DNA of 64,000 nt from Allohahella sp002354735 (GTDB lineage: Bacteria; Pseudomonadota; Gammaproteobacteria; Pseudomonadales; Oleiphilaceae): NCBI RefSeq assembly GCF_047946665.1, contig NZ_CP172312.1, positions 1,488,001 to 1,552,000 on the forward strand, given 5' to 3'. The translations under genes and the position numbers were made by a program. Each line of letters opens with the position of its first letter. Position 1 is the first letter of the stretch. Below, piece by piece: positions 1-8,619 of this stretch. The notes under the pieces are model-generated. The model was not told the origin of the DNA and did not search any database. It worked only from the letters and a program-made list of their open reading frames with translations.

Positions 1-326
1 TTTTCATCTTTTTCCCGATCCTGTGTGTCCCAGGTATAGCCCTGCCCCATCACGTGATAGTCGACGTTCGGCAGATCCTTGAAGAATGCCTGCTCACCAG
101 TGCTGAAGGCGCCCTTGATGAACTGCACGATACCTACTTTCATGCCGTGACCGAGCGCTCGTGCGGCCATGCCAAAGGCCGAACTGCTCTTGCCCTTTCC
201 AGGACCAGTCAACACCAGCAGAACGCCCTGCTCTTTCTGAGCGTTGGCAATCCGCTCCTGCATAACTTTCTGTTTTGCGGCCATGCGACGGGCATGGCGC
301 TCAGGTTGCTTGGCATCTTCGCGCAC
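1..326 (-). CDS. cobO: Corrinoid adenosyltransferase CobO, 3' end cut by the window edge
   Basis: This is the N-terminal 108 residues or so of the adenosyltransferase found whole at 35924-36535; the C-terminal part lies beyond position 1. It starts at GTG 326, preceded by an AGGAG Shine-Dalgarno sequence seven bases upstream. The P-loop GPGKGKSS is visible near residue 41. The truncation is caused only by the window boundary, so nothing suggests this copy is broken. It follows btuD by 51 bases on the same strand and belongs to the btuB-led run. Confidence 0.93.
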   Translation of the reverse strand, partial: MREDAKQPERHARRMAAKQKVMQERIANAQKEQGVLLVLTGPGKGKSSSAFGMAARALGHGMKVGIVQFIKGAFSTGEQAFFKDLPNVDYHVMGQGYTWDTQDREKDE

Positions 327-377
327 GATAAGGCTCCTGTTCTGTGTGTGGGGAGTACGGGTTGTTGTTCGCTGAAC

Positions 378-1145
378 CTATCTTCTGGGTACAAATACTG
401 GTGCACCGTCAATCTCAGCAACAGATAAGCGCTGACCGTACAAACGCTCCAGCGCGCCGGGTACCAGCATGCTGTCAGCCGCCCCCCAACACGCCTCGCC
501 ATCCGGGAACAGCAGCAGTAGGTGATCGCACCAGCGTGCGGCCAGATTCAGATCGTGCAGGCAAAGCACAACGGCATGCCCCGCACTGGCTTCGTCTGCC
601 AGTAGTGCCATAGTCGCTGTCTGGTGATGCAGGTCGAGGTGATTGGTCGGTTCGTCTGCGAGCCAGATCGCAGGGGCCTGGGTGAGCACCGTGGCGATGG
701 CGACCCGCTGTCGCTCGCCACCGGACAGGGTGTTGACGAGGCGGTCCTGTAGGTGAGCCACATCCAGCCGCGCCAGTGCCTTCTTCGCCTGTTCGATATC
801 ATCAGCCCGCTCCATCTGCCACGACGACAGATACGGATGCCTACCGATCAAGGCAGTCTCGAGCACTGTGGCGGGAAAATCGTCATGACGTTCCTGAAAC
901 ACCAGCCCCAGCTTCTGTGCGACCGCACGTCGGCGCAGCTTGCTCAGTGAGTCACCGTCTAACAGCACATCGCCTGATCGGGGCGCGCGCAGGCCTGCGA
1001 TGGTATGCAGCAGTGTCGTCTTACCCGCGCCGTTTGGCCCAAGCACGCCCCAGACCTGACCTGCCTCGATGACGAAGTCCAGTGGTCTGCCGTCTAACCG
1101 GCCCGGAATATCGATAACAAGATTTTTCAGCGACAGGCGACTCAT
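378..1145 (-). CDS. btuD: Vitamin B12 ABC transporter ATPase BtuD
   Basis: A cytoplasmic ATPase of about 255 residues that powers corrinoid import through BtuC. The Walker A motif GPNGAGKTT is near residue 37, the signature LSGGERQR in the middle, and the Walker B region reads LADEPTNHLD, the usual order for iron/B12-type importers. A longer in-frame reading up to 1427 exists, but its first 94 codons lie antisense-free inside btuC and do not resemble the family. The ATG at 1145 (protein MSRLSLKNL) overlaps the btuC stop by one base, which fits translational coupling. Context with btuC, btuF and btuB behind a cobalamin riboswitch makes B12 the likely substrate. Confidence 0.94.
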   Translation of the reverse strand: MSRLSLKNLVIDIPGRLDGRPLDFVIEAGQVWGVLGPNGAGKTTLLHTIAGLRAPRSGDVLLDGDSLSKLRRRAVAQKLGLVFQERHDDFPATVLETALIGRHPYLSSWQMERADDIEQAKKALARLDVAHLQDRLVNTLSGGERQRVAIATVLTQAPAIWLADEPTNHLDLHHQTATMALLADEASAGHAVVLCLHDLNLAARWCDHLLLLFPDGEACWGAADSMLVPGALERLYGQRLSVAEIDGAPVFVPRR

Positions 1146-2113
1146 CAGCGACTCCGGTGCAGCAATAGCAGGAATGTCGGCACGCCAAGGAGCGCCGTGA
1201 TCACACCAACCGGCAACTGCTCCGGCGCGATCACCGTGCGAGCCAGGGTATCGGCCAATGTCAGGAGCATGCCGCCGGCGAGGGCGCAGGCCGGAAGTAT
1301 CAGGCGCTGGTCGTTGCCCAGGATCAGGCGCAGCATATGTGGCACCACCAGACCGACAAAGCCGATACTGCCAGCTGTCGTCACGGCAACGGCCGTGAGC
1401 AGACTGGCTATCACATAGATGCCCCATTCCATCGGCTTGACAGCGACTCCAAGTGCAGCCGCCTGCAGCGGTCCGCGTGCGAGCACGTTAAGACTCCGCC
1501 CGAGCGGGATAACGAGGAAACAGACGGCGAGCAGAATAACAAGTGCGTACCAGGGGCTGTGGGCATAAGAAAGATCGCCCATCAACCAATACAACATACC
1601 GGGCAGACGACTGGCGGGGCTGAGCGCAAGCATCAAGGTGATGAAAGCGCCCCAACCGGCTGCGACCACCACACCAGTGAGCAGAAGACGCGAAGGCGTC
1701 CAGCTGCCCGTGCCATGAGCAAGGCCAAAAACGAGCAGAGTCGACAGCAATGCGCCTGCGAAAGCCGCACCGGAAACAATGAGCGCGCCCATGCCTGCCA
1801 CCATCGCAGCCAGCGCGCCTACAGCGGCACCGCCAGAAAGGCCGAGTACATAAGGATCGGCGAGCGGATTCCGCAGAAGCACCTGCATCAGTGCACCAGC
1901 AACGGCCAGTAAGCCGCCTGTGGCAAAAGCCGCCAACGACCGCGGCAGACGAAGATCGAGCACGAGTGTCTGGGCCAGAGCACTGCCCTCGCCCATGAAT
2001 ACCGCCCAGACTTCGTCGATGGGCACAGAGGAGCTACCGACAGTGACCGATATCAGGAGCGCAAGTATCGACAGCAGGGCCAGCAGCAGCAGTGGCAGAA
2101 TCAATCCCGGCAT
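1145..2113 (-). CDS. btuC: Vitamin B12 ABC transporter permease BtuC
   Basis: An inner-membrane permease of 322 residues in the FecCD/BtuC family, normal in length. It is almost wholly hydrophobic with about nine or ten membrane segments. Family landmarks are the LRLPR motif near residue 55, a Gly/Ala-rich stretch with NPLADPYVLGLSGG near residue 85, and GFVGLVVPHMLR near residue 235, which contacts the ATPase. As a dimer it would form the channel through which cobalamin delivered by BtuF crosses the membrane. It lies 33 bases after btuF and shares one base with btuD. Confidence 0.94.
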   Translation of the reverse strand: MPGLILPLLLLALLSILALLISVTVGSSSVPIDEVWAVFMGEGSALAQTLVLDLRLPRSLAAFATGGLLAVAGALMQVLLRNPLADPYVLGLSGGAAVGALAAMVAGMGALIVSGAAFAGALLSTLLVFGLAHGTGSWTPSRLLLTGVVVAAGWGAFITLMLALSPASRLPGMLYWLMGDLSYAHSPWYALVILLAVCFLVIPLGRSLNVLARGPLQAAALGVAVKPMEWGIYVIASLLTAVAVTTAGSIGFVGLVVPHMLRLILGNDQRLILPACALAGGMLLTLADTLARTVIAPEQLPVGVITALLGVPTFLLLLHRSR

Positions 2114-2146
2114 GCGACAGCGCCTCCGACTGCCGGAGTGCCTGTT

Positions 2147-3037
2147 TTAGCGGTTGGCACGCGCCTGCTCCAGTTTTTCACAGACTGCACGACTGCCTTC
2201 GAGCAGCCTCGGGGTTGGCCGCTGTATCAGTGATGGTGGTATGAAGAAGAGATTGTCCTGTCGCACCGCTTTCAGATCCTTGAAGCTGCGCCACGGTGTC
2301 AGCCACTGCGGATTTTCCTCACCCATACCACCGGCGATGATCGCCTCTGGATTGCTTACCAGAACAGCTTCAGTATCTATTCTGGGCACCAGTCGATCCA
2401 GCCCACCGAAGACGTTTCGCCCGCCACACAAGGCCAGCACCTTGCCGATGAGGTGTTCATCGTTCACCGTCATCAGAGGCTCGTCCCAGACCTGATAAAA
2501 CACAGTTACCGGGTCTGCCTTCTCGTAGCGAGCGGCCACATCTGCGATGCCCTTGCGAAACTCACCGGCGACTGCGCCGCCCTCTGCTTCAGTGCCGGCT
2601 AGATGGGCCAGCCGCTCTATCGCCGTTGCTACGCCTTCGAAGTCACGTGGCTCGATAAAGAACAGGGTAAGTCCCAGCGCCTCGAGCTTGTCGACCTGCT
2701 CTTGTGGATTTCCGGTGGTCCAACCGATCAACAGGTCTGGCTTCAGTGAGACCAGCGCCTCCAGATCAAGCCTGGTATGGCTGCCTACGGATCGGACCTG
2801 GCGCGCTGCGGCCGGATAGTCGCTGTGTGAAACGACCGCAACGACCTGCTCGCCCGCCCCTGCCGCGTAAACCAGCTCAGTAGCCCCCGGAGAGAGCGCG
2901 GCGATTCGCTTGGCTGGCGAGGCAAGACACACCTTTCGGTCCATATCGTCGGTAGCGCAGCGCTCCGCCGCGTAGGCAGTCGAGGCGCTTATCAGGAGCA
3001 AAGCCAAGAGCCTCACAAAAGCAGCTGAACTAATCAT
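2147..3037 (-). CDS. btuF: Periplasmic cobalamin-binding protein BtuF
   Basis: A 296-residue class III solute-binding protein. The N-terminal 23 residues form a Sec signal ending ASTAYA, so it is exported to the periplasm, where it would capture corrinoid delivered by BtuB and hand it to BtuCD. The landmarks are RIAALSPGATELVYAAG near residue 44, then ALVSLKPDLLIGW near residue 95, both typical of the BtuF/FhuD fold. The ATG at 3037 has a strong AAGGAG ribosome-binding site. It lies 60 bases downstream of btuB. Context rather than sequence separates it from siderophore-binding relatives. Confidence 0.9.
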   Translation of the reverse strand: MISSAAFVRLLALLLISASTAYAAERCATDDMDRKVCLASPAKRIAALSPGATELVYAAGAGEQVVAVVSHSDYPAAARQVRSVGSHTRLDLEALVSLKPDLLIGWTTGNPQEQVDKLEALGLTLFFIEPRDFEGVATAIERLAHLAGTEAEGGAVAGEFRKGIADVAARYEKADPVTVFYQVWDEPLMTVNDEHLIGKVLALCGGRNVFGGLDRLVPRIDTEAVLVSNPEAIIAGGMGEENPQWLTPWRSFKDLKAVRQDNLFFIPPSLIQRPTPRLLEGSRAVCEKLEQARANR

Positions 3038-3097
3038 CGGAGTCTCCTTGAACTGGCGCTGTCAGGGGCGCGGAAGTCAACGTTGCCGGAAAAACGC

Positions 3098-4924
3098 TTA
3101 GCGGAACTCGTACTGCACCGTCAGCAGCGCCATTCGACCCGCATTGATGTAGTCGACACCATCGAAGCGTTTGGCTGTGGCGTACTGCTTATCCAGCACA
3201 TTGTCCACCGTCAGACGAGTGGTCCAGTCCTGGGCGAAGGCCCAGCCCGCCCGTAGGTCCAGAGTGGTGAAGCCGCCGATCCTGTCTTCGTTATCAGCAT
3301 CATCGTAGCGATAGCCCTGGGCTTTTATTGTTGCCCCGAGGTAGACGCTGCCGATATCGCGATCGACATCCAGTCGTAGTTGTTTGCCACTGCGTCGACG
3401 AATCCGGTTATCGCTGCCGAGATCCCGTGGATCCATGACTGAGGCCGTCGCTTTCACGGCCCAGTCCCCAAATTCTGCCCCAGTACTGAGTTCGAGCCCG
3501 CGGATCCGCGCCTCATCTACATTGTAGGGCGCAAAGACACCGCCCTGGGAAACGAAGGCGATCAGGTTATCGACCTCGTTCTGGTACACAGCAGCATCCC
3601 AGTACCAAGTGTCATAGTGGCCACTGGCGCCAATTTCGTAGGCGTCGGCAGTTTCCGGCTCAAGCGTAGCGTTGCCGAAGTCAGGAAAGTACAGGTCATT
3701 GAAGGTCGGCGCGCGAAAGGAAGTACGATAGCTGGTGCGTAGGCGGTGGGCATCATCAAGGGCGTAGCCCAAGGCAATAGCACCGGTATTGTGGCGACCG
3801 TAGGCTTCGTTATCGTCAGTGCGCAGACTTACCTGGACTTCAGGGGCTCCGAAATCCAGCAGGAGCATGCCAAAGATAGCAGTGTTATCGCGGCTGCTTT
3901 CAGCATAATCGGTGGTGCTGTCAACATCATCCACGGCAAACTCGCCACCCAGAATGATCTGATGCGAAGCGAAATCGATGTAGTTTTCCCACCGGGCACT
4001 ATTGGTTTCGGTATCGAAGGTCGAAGGCTCGTCGCCATCAAGCTTGTTATCACTGTCATCCAGTGACTGTGCAAGCTGGAGTCGACTAAGCCAGCGATCC
4101 GTAACTGGCGCATCAAGCGTGACGCCGAGGGTTTGGACGGCAAAATCGGTCTCGCCACCTTCGAATTCGGTATTCCCTTCCGCCCGGAACAACATCACAT
4201 CTGCACCGAAGCCATTCTCGAAGATGTGTCCAAGGCGTGCGATGCCCGAGTTGTTCTCGTAGCCCTTGTGGTCGCCACCTTCAATCAGGGCTACGCCATC
4301 GGTCCTGAACTGATTGGCAGCCAGGCTAAAACTTGTACGCCTGTGGGTTCCAGCCAGGCCAGCGCCGAGCTTTGTAGAGTCGTAGTCGCCAGCACCGAGC
4401 GTTACCCAGCCCTCAGGCGAACCGCTGGCGGTATGTGTGAAAGCCTGCACCACACCGCCAACCGCATCAGCCCCATAGAGGCTGCTGCGGGAACCCCGAA
4501 CGATCTCGACTCGTTCAAGCATTTCAGGCGGGATGAAGGTCCAGGGTGCGCTGCCTGCTGTGGCAGAACGCACGCGAACTCCATCGATCAGCAGCACGGT
4601 CGACTCGCTGCCGGTACCGCGAGTGAATACGCTCGTGGCTTTTCCAAAGGAGCCGTTGCCAGAGACATCGATGCCTGGCTGCCCTCTCAGTAATTCCGAG
4701 AATGCCAGCGGCTGCCGCCTTTCGATATCCGCTTCTTCAATGACGGTGACCGACGAAAGACTCTCACCGACCGTCTGGCTCTTGAGATTGGCCGTAACGA
4801 CCACTGGCTCCAGACGACGCAGCTCGGTTTCAGCGCTGATGGAACCAGCAGAAAACGCTGCGGTGGAAGAACACAGAGAAAACCCTGACCAGGCTATCAC
4901 GTGAAAATTTTTGAATACTGACAT
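3098..4924 (-). CDS. btuB: TonB-dependent cobalamin receptor BtuB
   Basis: A 608-residue outer-membrane barrel, the usual length for BtuB. It has a signal peptide (residues 1 to about 28), a TonB box-like segment near residue 38 (LEPVVVTA), a plug domain with ELLRGQPGIDVSGNG and RGSRSSLYGADAVGG, and a C-terminal strand ending in aromatic plus arginine (VQYEFR), the signal recognised by the barrel assembly machinery. It would take cobalamin and other corrinoids from outside, energised by TonB. The gene is first in the run and preceded by a cobalamin riboswitch, so it should be repressed when B12 is plentiful. Confidence 0.94.
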   Translation of the reverse strand: MSVFKNFHVIAWSGFSLCSSTAAFSAGSISAETELRRLEPVVVTANLKSQTVGESLSSVTVIEEADIERRQPLAFSELLRGQPGIDVSGNGSFGKATSVFTRGTGSESTVLLIDGVRVRSATAGSAPWTFIPPEMLERVEIVRGSRSSLYGADAVGGVVQAFTHTASGSPEGWVTLGAGDYDSTKLGAGLAGTHRRTSFSLAANQFRTDGVALIEGGDHKGYENNSGIARLGHIFENGFGADVMLFRAEGNTEFEGGETDFAVQTLGVTLDAPVTDRWLSRLQLAQSLDDSDNKLDGDEPSTFDTETNSARWENYIDFASHQIILGGEFAVDDVDSTTDYAESSRDNTAIFGMLLLDFGAPEVQVSLRTDDNEAYGRHNTGAIALGYALDDAHRLRTSYRTSFRAPTFNDLYFPDFGNATLEPETADAYEIGASGHYDTWYWDAAVYQNEVDNLIAFVSQGGVFAPYNVDEARIRGLELSTGAEFGDWAVKATASVMDPRDLGSDNRIRRRSGKQLRLDVDRDIGSVYLGATIKAQGYRYDDADNEDRIGGFTTLDLRAGWAFAQDWTTRLTVDNVLDKQYATAKRFDGVDYINAGRMALLTVQYEFR

Positions 4925-5104
4925 CTTGAATGCTTACCCAGCTCGACGTGCACGCCCGCACGATGGTTTCTAGAGCGGCAGCGACTTGGGTGGCGGGCTT
5001 GTTGCGAACTGAGCAGCGGGGCTCGATTGCACCCACCAGACCATCGCCCACCGCAACGTTTGGTGCTGGCATCACTTACCGCCCATTTCAGAGGGGCAGC
5101 AGGA

Positions 5105-5315
5105 TACCGAATTTCAGGCCGGTCTCCGGGCTCTTGAGCAGATGCAGGCATCCTCCACTGATCACCTTCCCATACCTGCAGTACAGTGATGCATTCGACC
5201 AGGGTTAACTCAATTACCGTTGCGGGGGCAGCGCTGGACTGTTCTGCGTCGAGGCAGATTCACCAGCTTCCCGTTTCACCCTCGCACGCATTGCACGAGG
5301 GCACCTGAAAAGTGC
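5105..5315 (-). ncRNA. Cobalamin riboswitch upstream of btuB (copy 1)
   Basis: On the minus strand all conserved blocks of the B12 aptamer appear in order: GGTGCC at 5305-5300, AAACGGGAAGCTGGTG at 5276-5261, GCCCCCGCAAC at 5229-5219, and the B12 box AGCCCGGAGACCGGCC at 5132-5117. The expression platform must lie in the 180 bases between the B12 box and the btuB start. That stretch holds GTTGCGGTGGGCGA (5057-5044), which can pair with the conserved GCCCCCGCAAC block apart from one bulged base, and which recurs after the second riboswitch of the window. The remaining 187 bases up to the chitinase start show no other element I can support beyond its ribosome-binding site. Confidence 0.95.
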
Positions 5316-5502
5316 GGCAAGGCTAACAATGAGCGGGGGATGGGTCAATCGTATTCGCAGCTGATTTAAAAATGCCCGGACGATCGACATCGGCCAAAAG
5401 GATGAATCGTGCTGTGATTTTCAACCGCCTGCCTGATAGGCCAGGCCTCCCGTCTTCCCTAGACTTTGGATTTCGATACACCCTCGTTTAGGGACGACAA
5501 CA

Positions 5503-8427
5503 ATGACGACATCACTGTTCCCCAGGAACAAACTCTGCCGCGCAATACTGCTTGGTGCGAGTCTGGCGCTTGCCGGCGGGCTGCCGACTTCTGCAACGGC
5601 GGCTCCCTGCGACGCACCCCAATGGCAGGAAGGCAACACTTTCAAGCTTGGCCAGGAAGTGATCTACCAGCAGAATATCTATAGAGCGCTGGTGACCCAC
5701 ACCGCCTGGACTGGCGCTGGCTGGACTCCCCTGACCAATTCCTTGTGGACGCTGATCGGCCCCGCTGACTGCGGTGGTGGTGGTGGCACAGATGATGGCG
5801 ACGGCGGCGTGAATAACCCAGGTGACGGCGGTGACGACCCTGCTACGCCGGTCAAGAGCAGCACTACAAGATTCATCCCATATATCTACTCGTGGGGCAT
5901 CGGCAATAGCGCCTACTGGGTGAACGACCTGCGCCAGCTGCCAAGCGGTGTGAACGATATTCTGCTGGCCTTTGCCCTCGCTTACGGCGATGAGATACGG
6001 CTACAGGCAGATGACCCCGACCTACTCAAGACCCAGATTTCCGCAGCGCATCAGAAAAGCATCAAAGTCGGCGTCTCCACCGGAGGCGCTTCCGCAGGCT
6101 ATCTTCACGAAATGGCGGGCACGCCTGCAGTGGTTGCCAGCAAGTTCGTCGCTTTCATCAAAGAGTACGGCTTCGACTTCATCGACGTCGATTTTGAAGG
6201 CTCTTATATTGCCGACGCTGCTGCCCGCGACCGCATGGTCGCTATCATGGCGGCAGTACGCCGGCAACTGCCGCAGCACCCCATCACGCTCACTGTACCA
6301 AGCCACGGCGGAGAAACCGGCCTGAGTAGCGGTGTGATAGCCATGGCCAAAGCGATGTACGACGCCAATGCACTCAGCGCAGTGACGGCCATGTCTTTCG
6401 ATTACTACGGCCTCAATCGGGACGTCTACCAGGCCGCGAAGGTTTCTGTAGGTCTGATCGCAGAACATCTCACGGGTGAATGCAATACCGCTACTGGTAT
6501 GGTCTGCGCCGATCACTTCGATGAATTCAAAAAAGCTCGTGGTCTGTACGGCATTATCAGCATGATCGGCAAGGCTGATGATGGCCACGTTACGACAGTC
6601 GATGAACAGGCCCGTCAGACGAAGTTCGCCAAGGATAACGGCCTGTATTCCATAGGCTTCTGGGCGCTCAATCGGGACCAGAGTTGCGACATCGATCTTG
6701 CCCAATGCTCGGGTGTGAGCGCTGCGAATGGTGCGTATACCGCGGCTACGGTCAATGCGCTCGGGCAGTTTGGCGGGGGGAACCCTGGTAGTGGTTCTGG
6801 CGGCAGCGACGGCGGGACCGGTGGCGGAAGCGGCGACGGCAGCTCAGGTGGCGGTGCGGGCGGCGGCGACAGCTGCGTGGAAGGCGCCGTTGCAGCCTGG
6901 ACTTCTGGCGCTGTTTACACCAAGGGTATGCAATCCACACACGGCGGCCGCCTCTGGGAAGCCCAGTGGTGGACCCAGAATGACACGCCGGGCACCGGCG
7001 GCGACTGGGGCGTCTGGCGCGACCGTGGTGCAGCCGAAGACTGTCCTGATGGCGGGGACGGCGGTACGGACGGCGGTGACGGTGGAACTGGCGGCGGCAC
7101 TGATGGCGGTACAGACGGTGGCACCGATGGTGGATCTGGCGGAAGTGGAAACGGCGGTGACACCGACGGCGGTACCGATAACCCCGATGGCGGTACTGGC
7201 GGCGGCGGCAATGTCGTCGCGAGTTACTTCGTTGAATGGGGCATCTACGGCCGCAACTATCATGTTGCCGATGTGCCTGCCGAAAAGCTCTCTCACCTGC
7301 TCTACGGCTTCATTGCGATCTGCGGTCCGAACGAGTCATTACAGCTAGCCAACCCTGCAGGCTATTCAGCACTCATGAGTGAATGCGCCGATCAAGCAGA
7401 CTACACGGTCACGATACACGACCGTTTCGCTGCGCTGGAAAAGAGCTATCCCGGTGATAAATGGGATGATCCAATTCGCGGCAATTTCGGTCAGCTGGCG
7501 AAGATGAAAGCAGCTAACCCGCATATCAAGGTTCTGCCCTCCATTGGCGGCTGGACCCTGTCCGACCCCTTCCATCCTATGGCGAACGATCCTGCGAAAC
7601 GCCGGACCTTCATCACTTCGACTATTGAGTTTCTTAAGACCTACAAGGTTTTTGATGGTCTCGATCTCGACTGGGAATATCCAGGTGGCGGCGGTGCCAA
7701 CCCAAAACTGGGCGCGGATAGTGATGCTGAAGCCTTCGCGACCCTCATGCGTGAACTGCGACAGGCACTCGATGGCCTGGAAGCTGAAACCGGTCGGGAG
7801 TATCTGCTCACCGCGGCTGTCGGCGCTGCTGCGGCGAAGATAGACAAGGTCGACTACCAGAATGCCGCAGCACACATGGACTACGTATTTGCGATGACCT
7901 ACGACTTCTACGGCGCCTGGGACGGCACCCTCGGTCACCAGGCAGGCCTCTATGCAGCCACGAATGAAGCCACTCCGGGTTTCAATGGTGATACTGCCAT
8001 CGACAATCTGCTTGCTGCAGGTGTACCAGCCGACAAACTCGTTCTCGGCGTCGCCATGTATGGGCGCGGCTGGCAGGGCGTAACAGGCGGCAGTGCCAAT
8101 GATCCATTCAGCGGCACTGGTGGTTCGGCCATCCCGGGCACCTGGGAAGCCGGCGTACTGGATTACAAGGATATCGAACGGAACTATCTTGGCGGCGCCA
8201 ACGGCACGGGCATCAACGGCTTCACCTATGGCTACGATGCGCAAGCAGAGGCCCCCTGGCTTTACAGCGCCAGCAAAGGCCAACTGATCAGCTTCGAGAA
8301 CGAACGTTCAGCTAAAGCAAAAGCCAAATATGCTAAAGATCATGGCCTTGCGGGTGTTTTCTCATGGGAAATCGATGCTGACAATGGCCGCATTCTGGAT
8401 GCCATGCGTCAAGGTGTAGCGAGGTAA
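5503..8427 (+). CDS. Secreted chitinase with two GH18 domains and two chitin-binding modules
   Basis: A 974-residue exported enzyme. In order: signal peptide (to about residue 34), a CBM5/12-like module (about 36-88, WQEGNTFKLGQEVIYQQNIY), a Gly/Asp linker, a first GH18 domain (about 123-425) with the catalytic motif DFIDVDFE near 225, a Gly/Ser linker, a second CBM5/12-like module (about 458-510), a long Asp-Gly-Gly-Thr linker, and a second GH18 domain (about 578-970) with the canonical DGLDLDWE near 717. Both catalytic glutamates are present. It should hydrolyse chitin outside the cell. ATG 5503 has AGGGA upstream. It stands alone between a riboswitch on the other strand and a terminator, and is not obviously linked to B12. 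Confidence 0.93.
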   Translation: MTTSLFPRNKLCRAILLGASLALAGGLPTSATAAPCDAPQWQEGNTFKLGQEVIYQQNIYRALVTHTAWTGAGWTPLTNSLWTLIGPADCGGGGGTDDGDGGVNNPGDGGDDPATPVKSSTTRFIPYIYSWGIGNSAYWVNDLRQLPSGVNDILLAFALAYGDEIRLQADDPDLLKTQISAAHQKSIKVGVSTGGASAGYLHEMAGTPAVVASKFVAFIKEYGFDFIDVDFEGSYIADAAARDRMVAIMAAVRRQLPQHPITLTVPSHGGETGLSSGVIAMAKAMYDANALSAVTAMSFDYYGLNRDVYQAAKVSVGLIAEHLTGECNTATGMVCADHFDEFKKARGLYGIISMIGKADDGHVTTVDEQARQTKFAKDNGLYSIGFWALNRDQSCDIDLAQCSGVSAANGAYTAATVNALGQFGGGNPGSGSGGSDGGTGGGSGDGSSGGGAGGGDSCVEGAVAAWTSGAVYTKGMQSTHGGRLWEAQWWTQNDTPGTGGDWGVWRDRGAAEDCPDGGDGGTDGGDGGTGGGTDGGTDGGTDGGSGGSGNGGDTDGGTDNPDGGTGGGGNVVASYFVEWGIYGRNYHVADVPAEKLSHLLYGFIAICGPNESLQLANPAGYSALMSECADQADYTVTIHDRFAALEKSYPGDKWDDPIRGNFGQLAKMKAANPHIKVLPSIGGWTLSDPFHPMANDPAKRRTFITSTIEFLKTYKVFDGLDLDWEYPGGGGANPKLGADSDAEAFATLMRELRQALDGLEAETGREYLLTAAVGAAAAKIDKVDYQNAAAHMDYVFAMTYDFYGAWDGTLGHQAGLYAATNEATPGFNGDTAIDNLLAAGVPADKLVLGVAMYGRGWQGVTGGSANDPFSGTGGSAIPGTWEAGVLDYKDIERNYLGGANGTGINGFTYGYDAQAEAPWLYSASKGQLISFENERSAKAKAKYAKDHGLAGVFSWEIDADNGRILDAMRQGVAR

Positions 8428-8473
8428 GCCGAGGGCGAGTATCGCTAGACGTCCAGTGTCGCAGCGATCTTTA

Positions 8474-8500
8474 GGGGATGCCCAGGCATCCCCTTTTTTT
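8474..8500 (+). terminator. Rho-independent terminator after the chitinase
   Basis: An inverted repeat GGGGATGCC/GGCATCCCC with a very short loop is followed by seven T residues. It sits 47 bases after the chitinase stop and ends that transcript, so the binding-protein/kinase pair downstream needs its own promoter. Confidence 0.92.
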
Positions 8501-8619
8501 CGCCTCTGGGAAGCAGTCACAGTTCTGCTCACTGAACCACCATACAATCCATTCAAACAATCGATACAAACACTATTGGCCTGTCGCATTCTCCCGACAG
8601 GGCGCAGGGAGGCACTGAC

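Noticed and set aside
1146..1427. 94-codon N-terminal extension of btuD
   Set aside because: It lies wholly over btuC, does not resemble ABC ATPases, and the ATG at 1145 overlaps the btuC stop as expected for a coupled gene.
6915..7211. Proline/serine-rich antisense frame and its copy at 43124-43420
   Set aside because: It is the reverse reading of the chitinase Gly/Asp linker codons and has no independent support.
7042..7211. Possible CRISPR-like or tandem repeat array
   Set aside because: The short periodicity is the GGC-rich coding repeat of a flexible protein linker; units are irregular and in frame.
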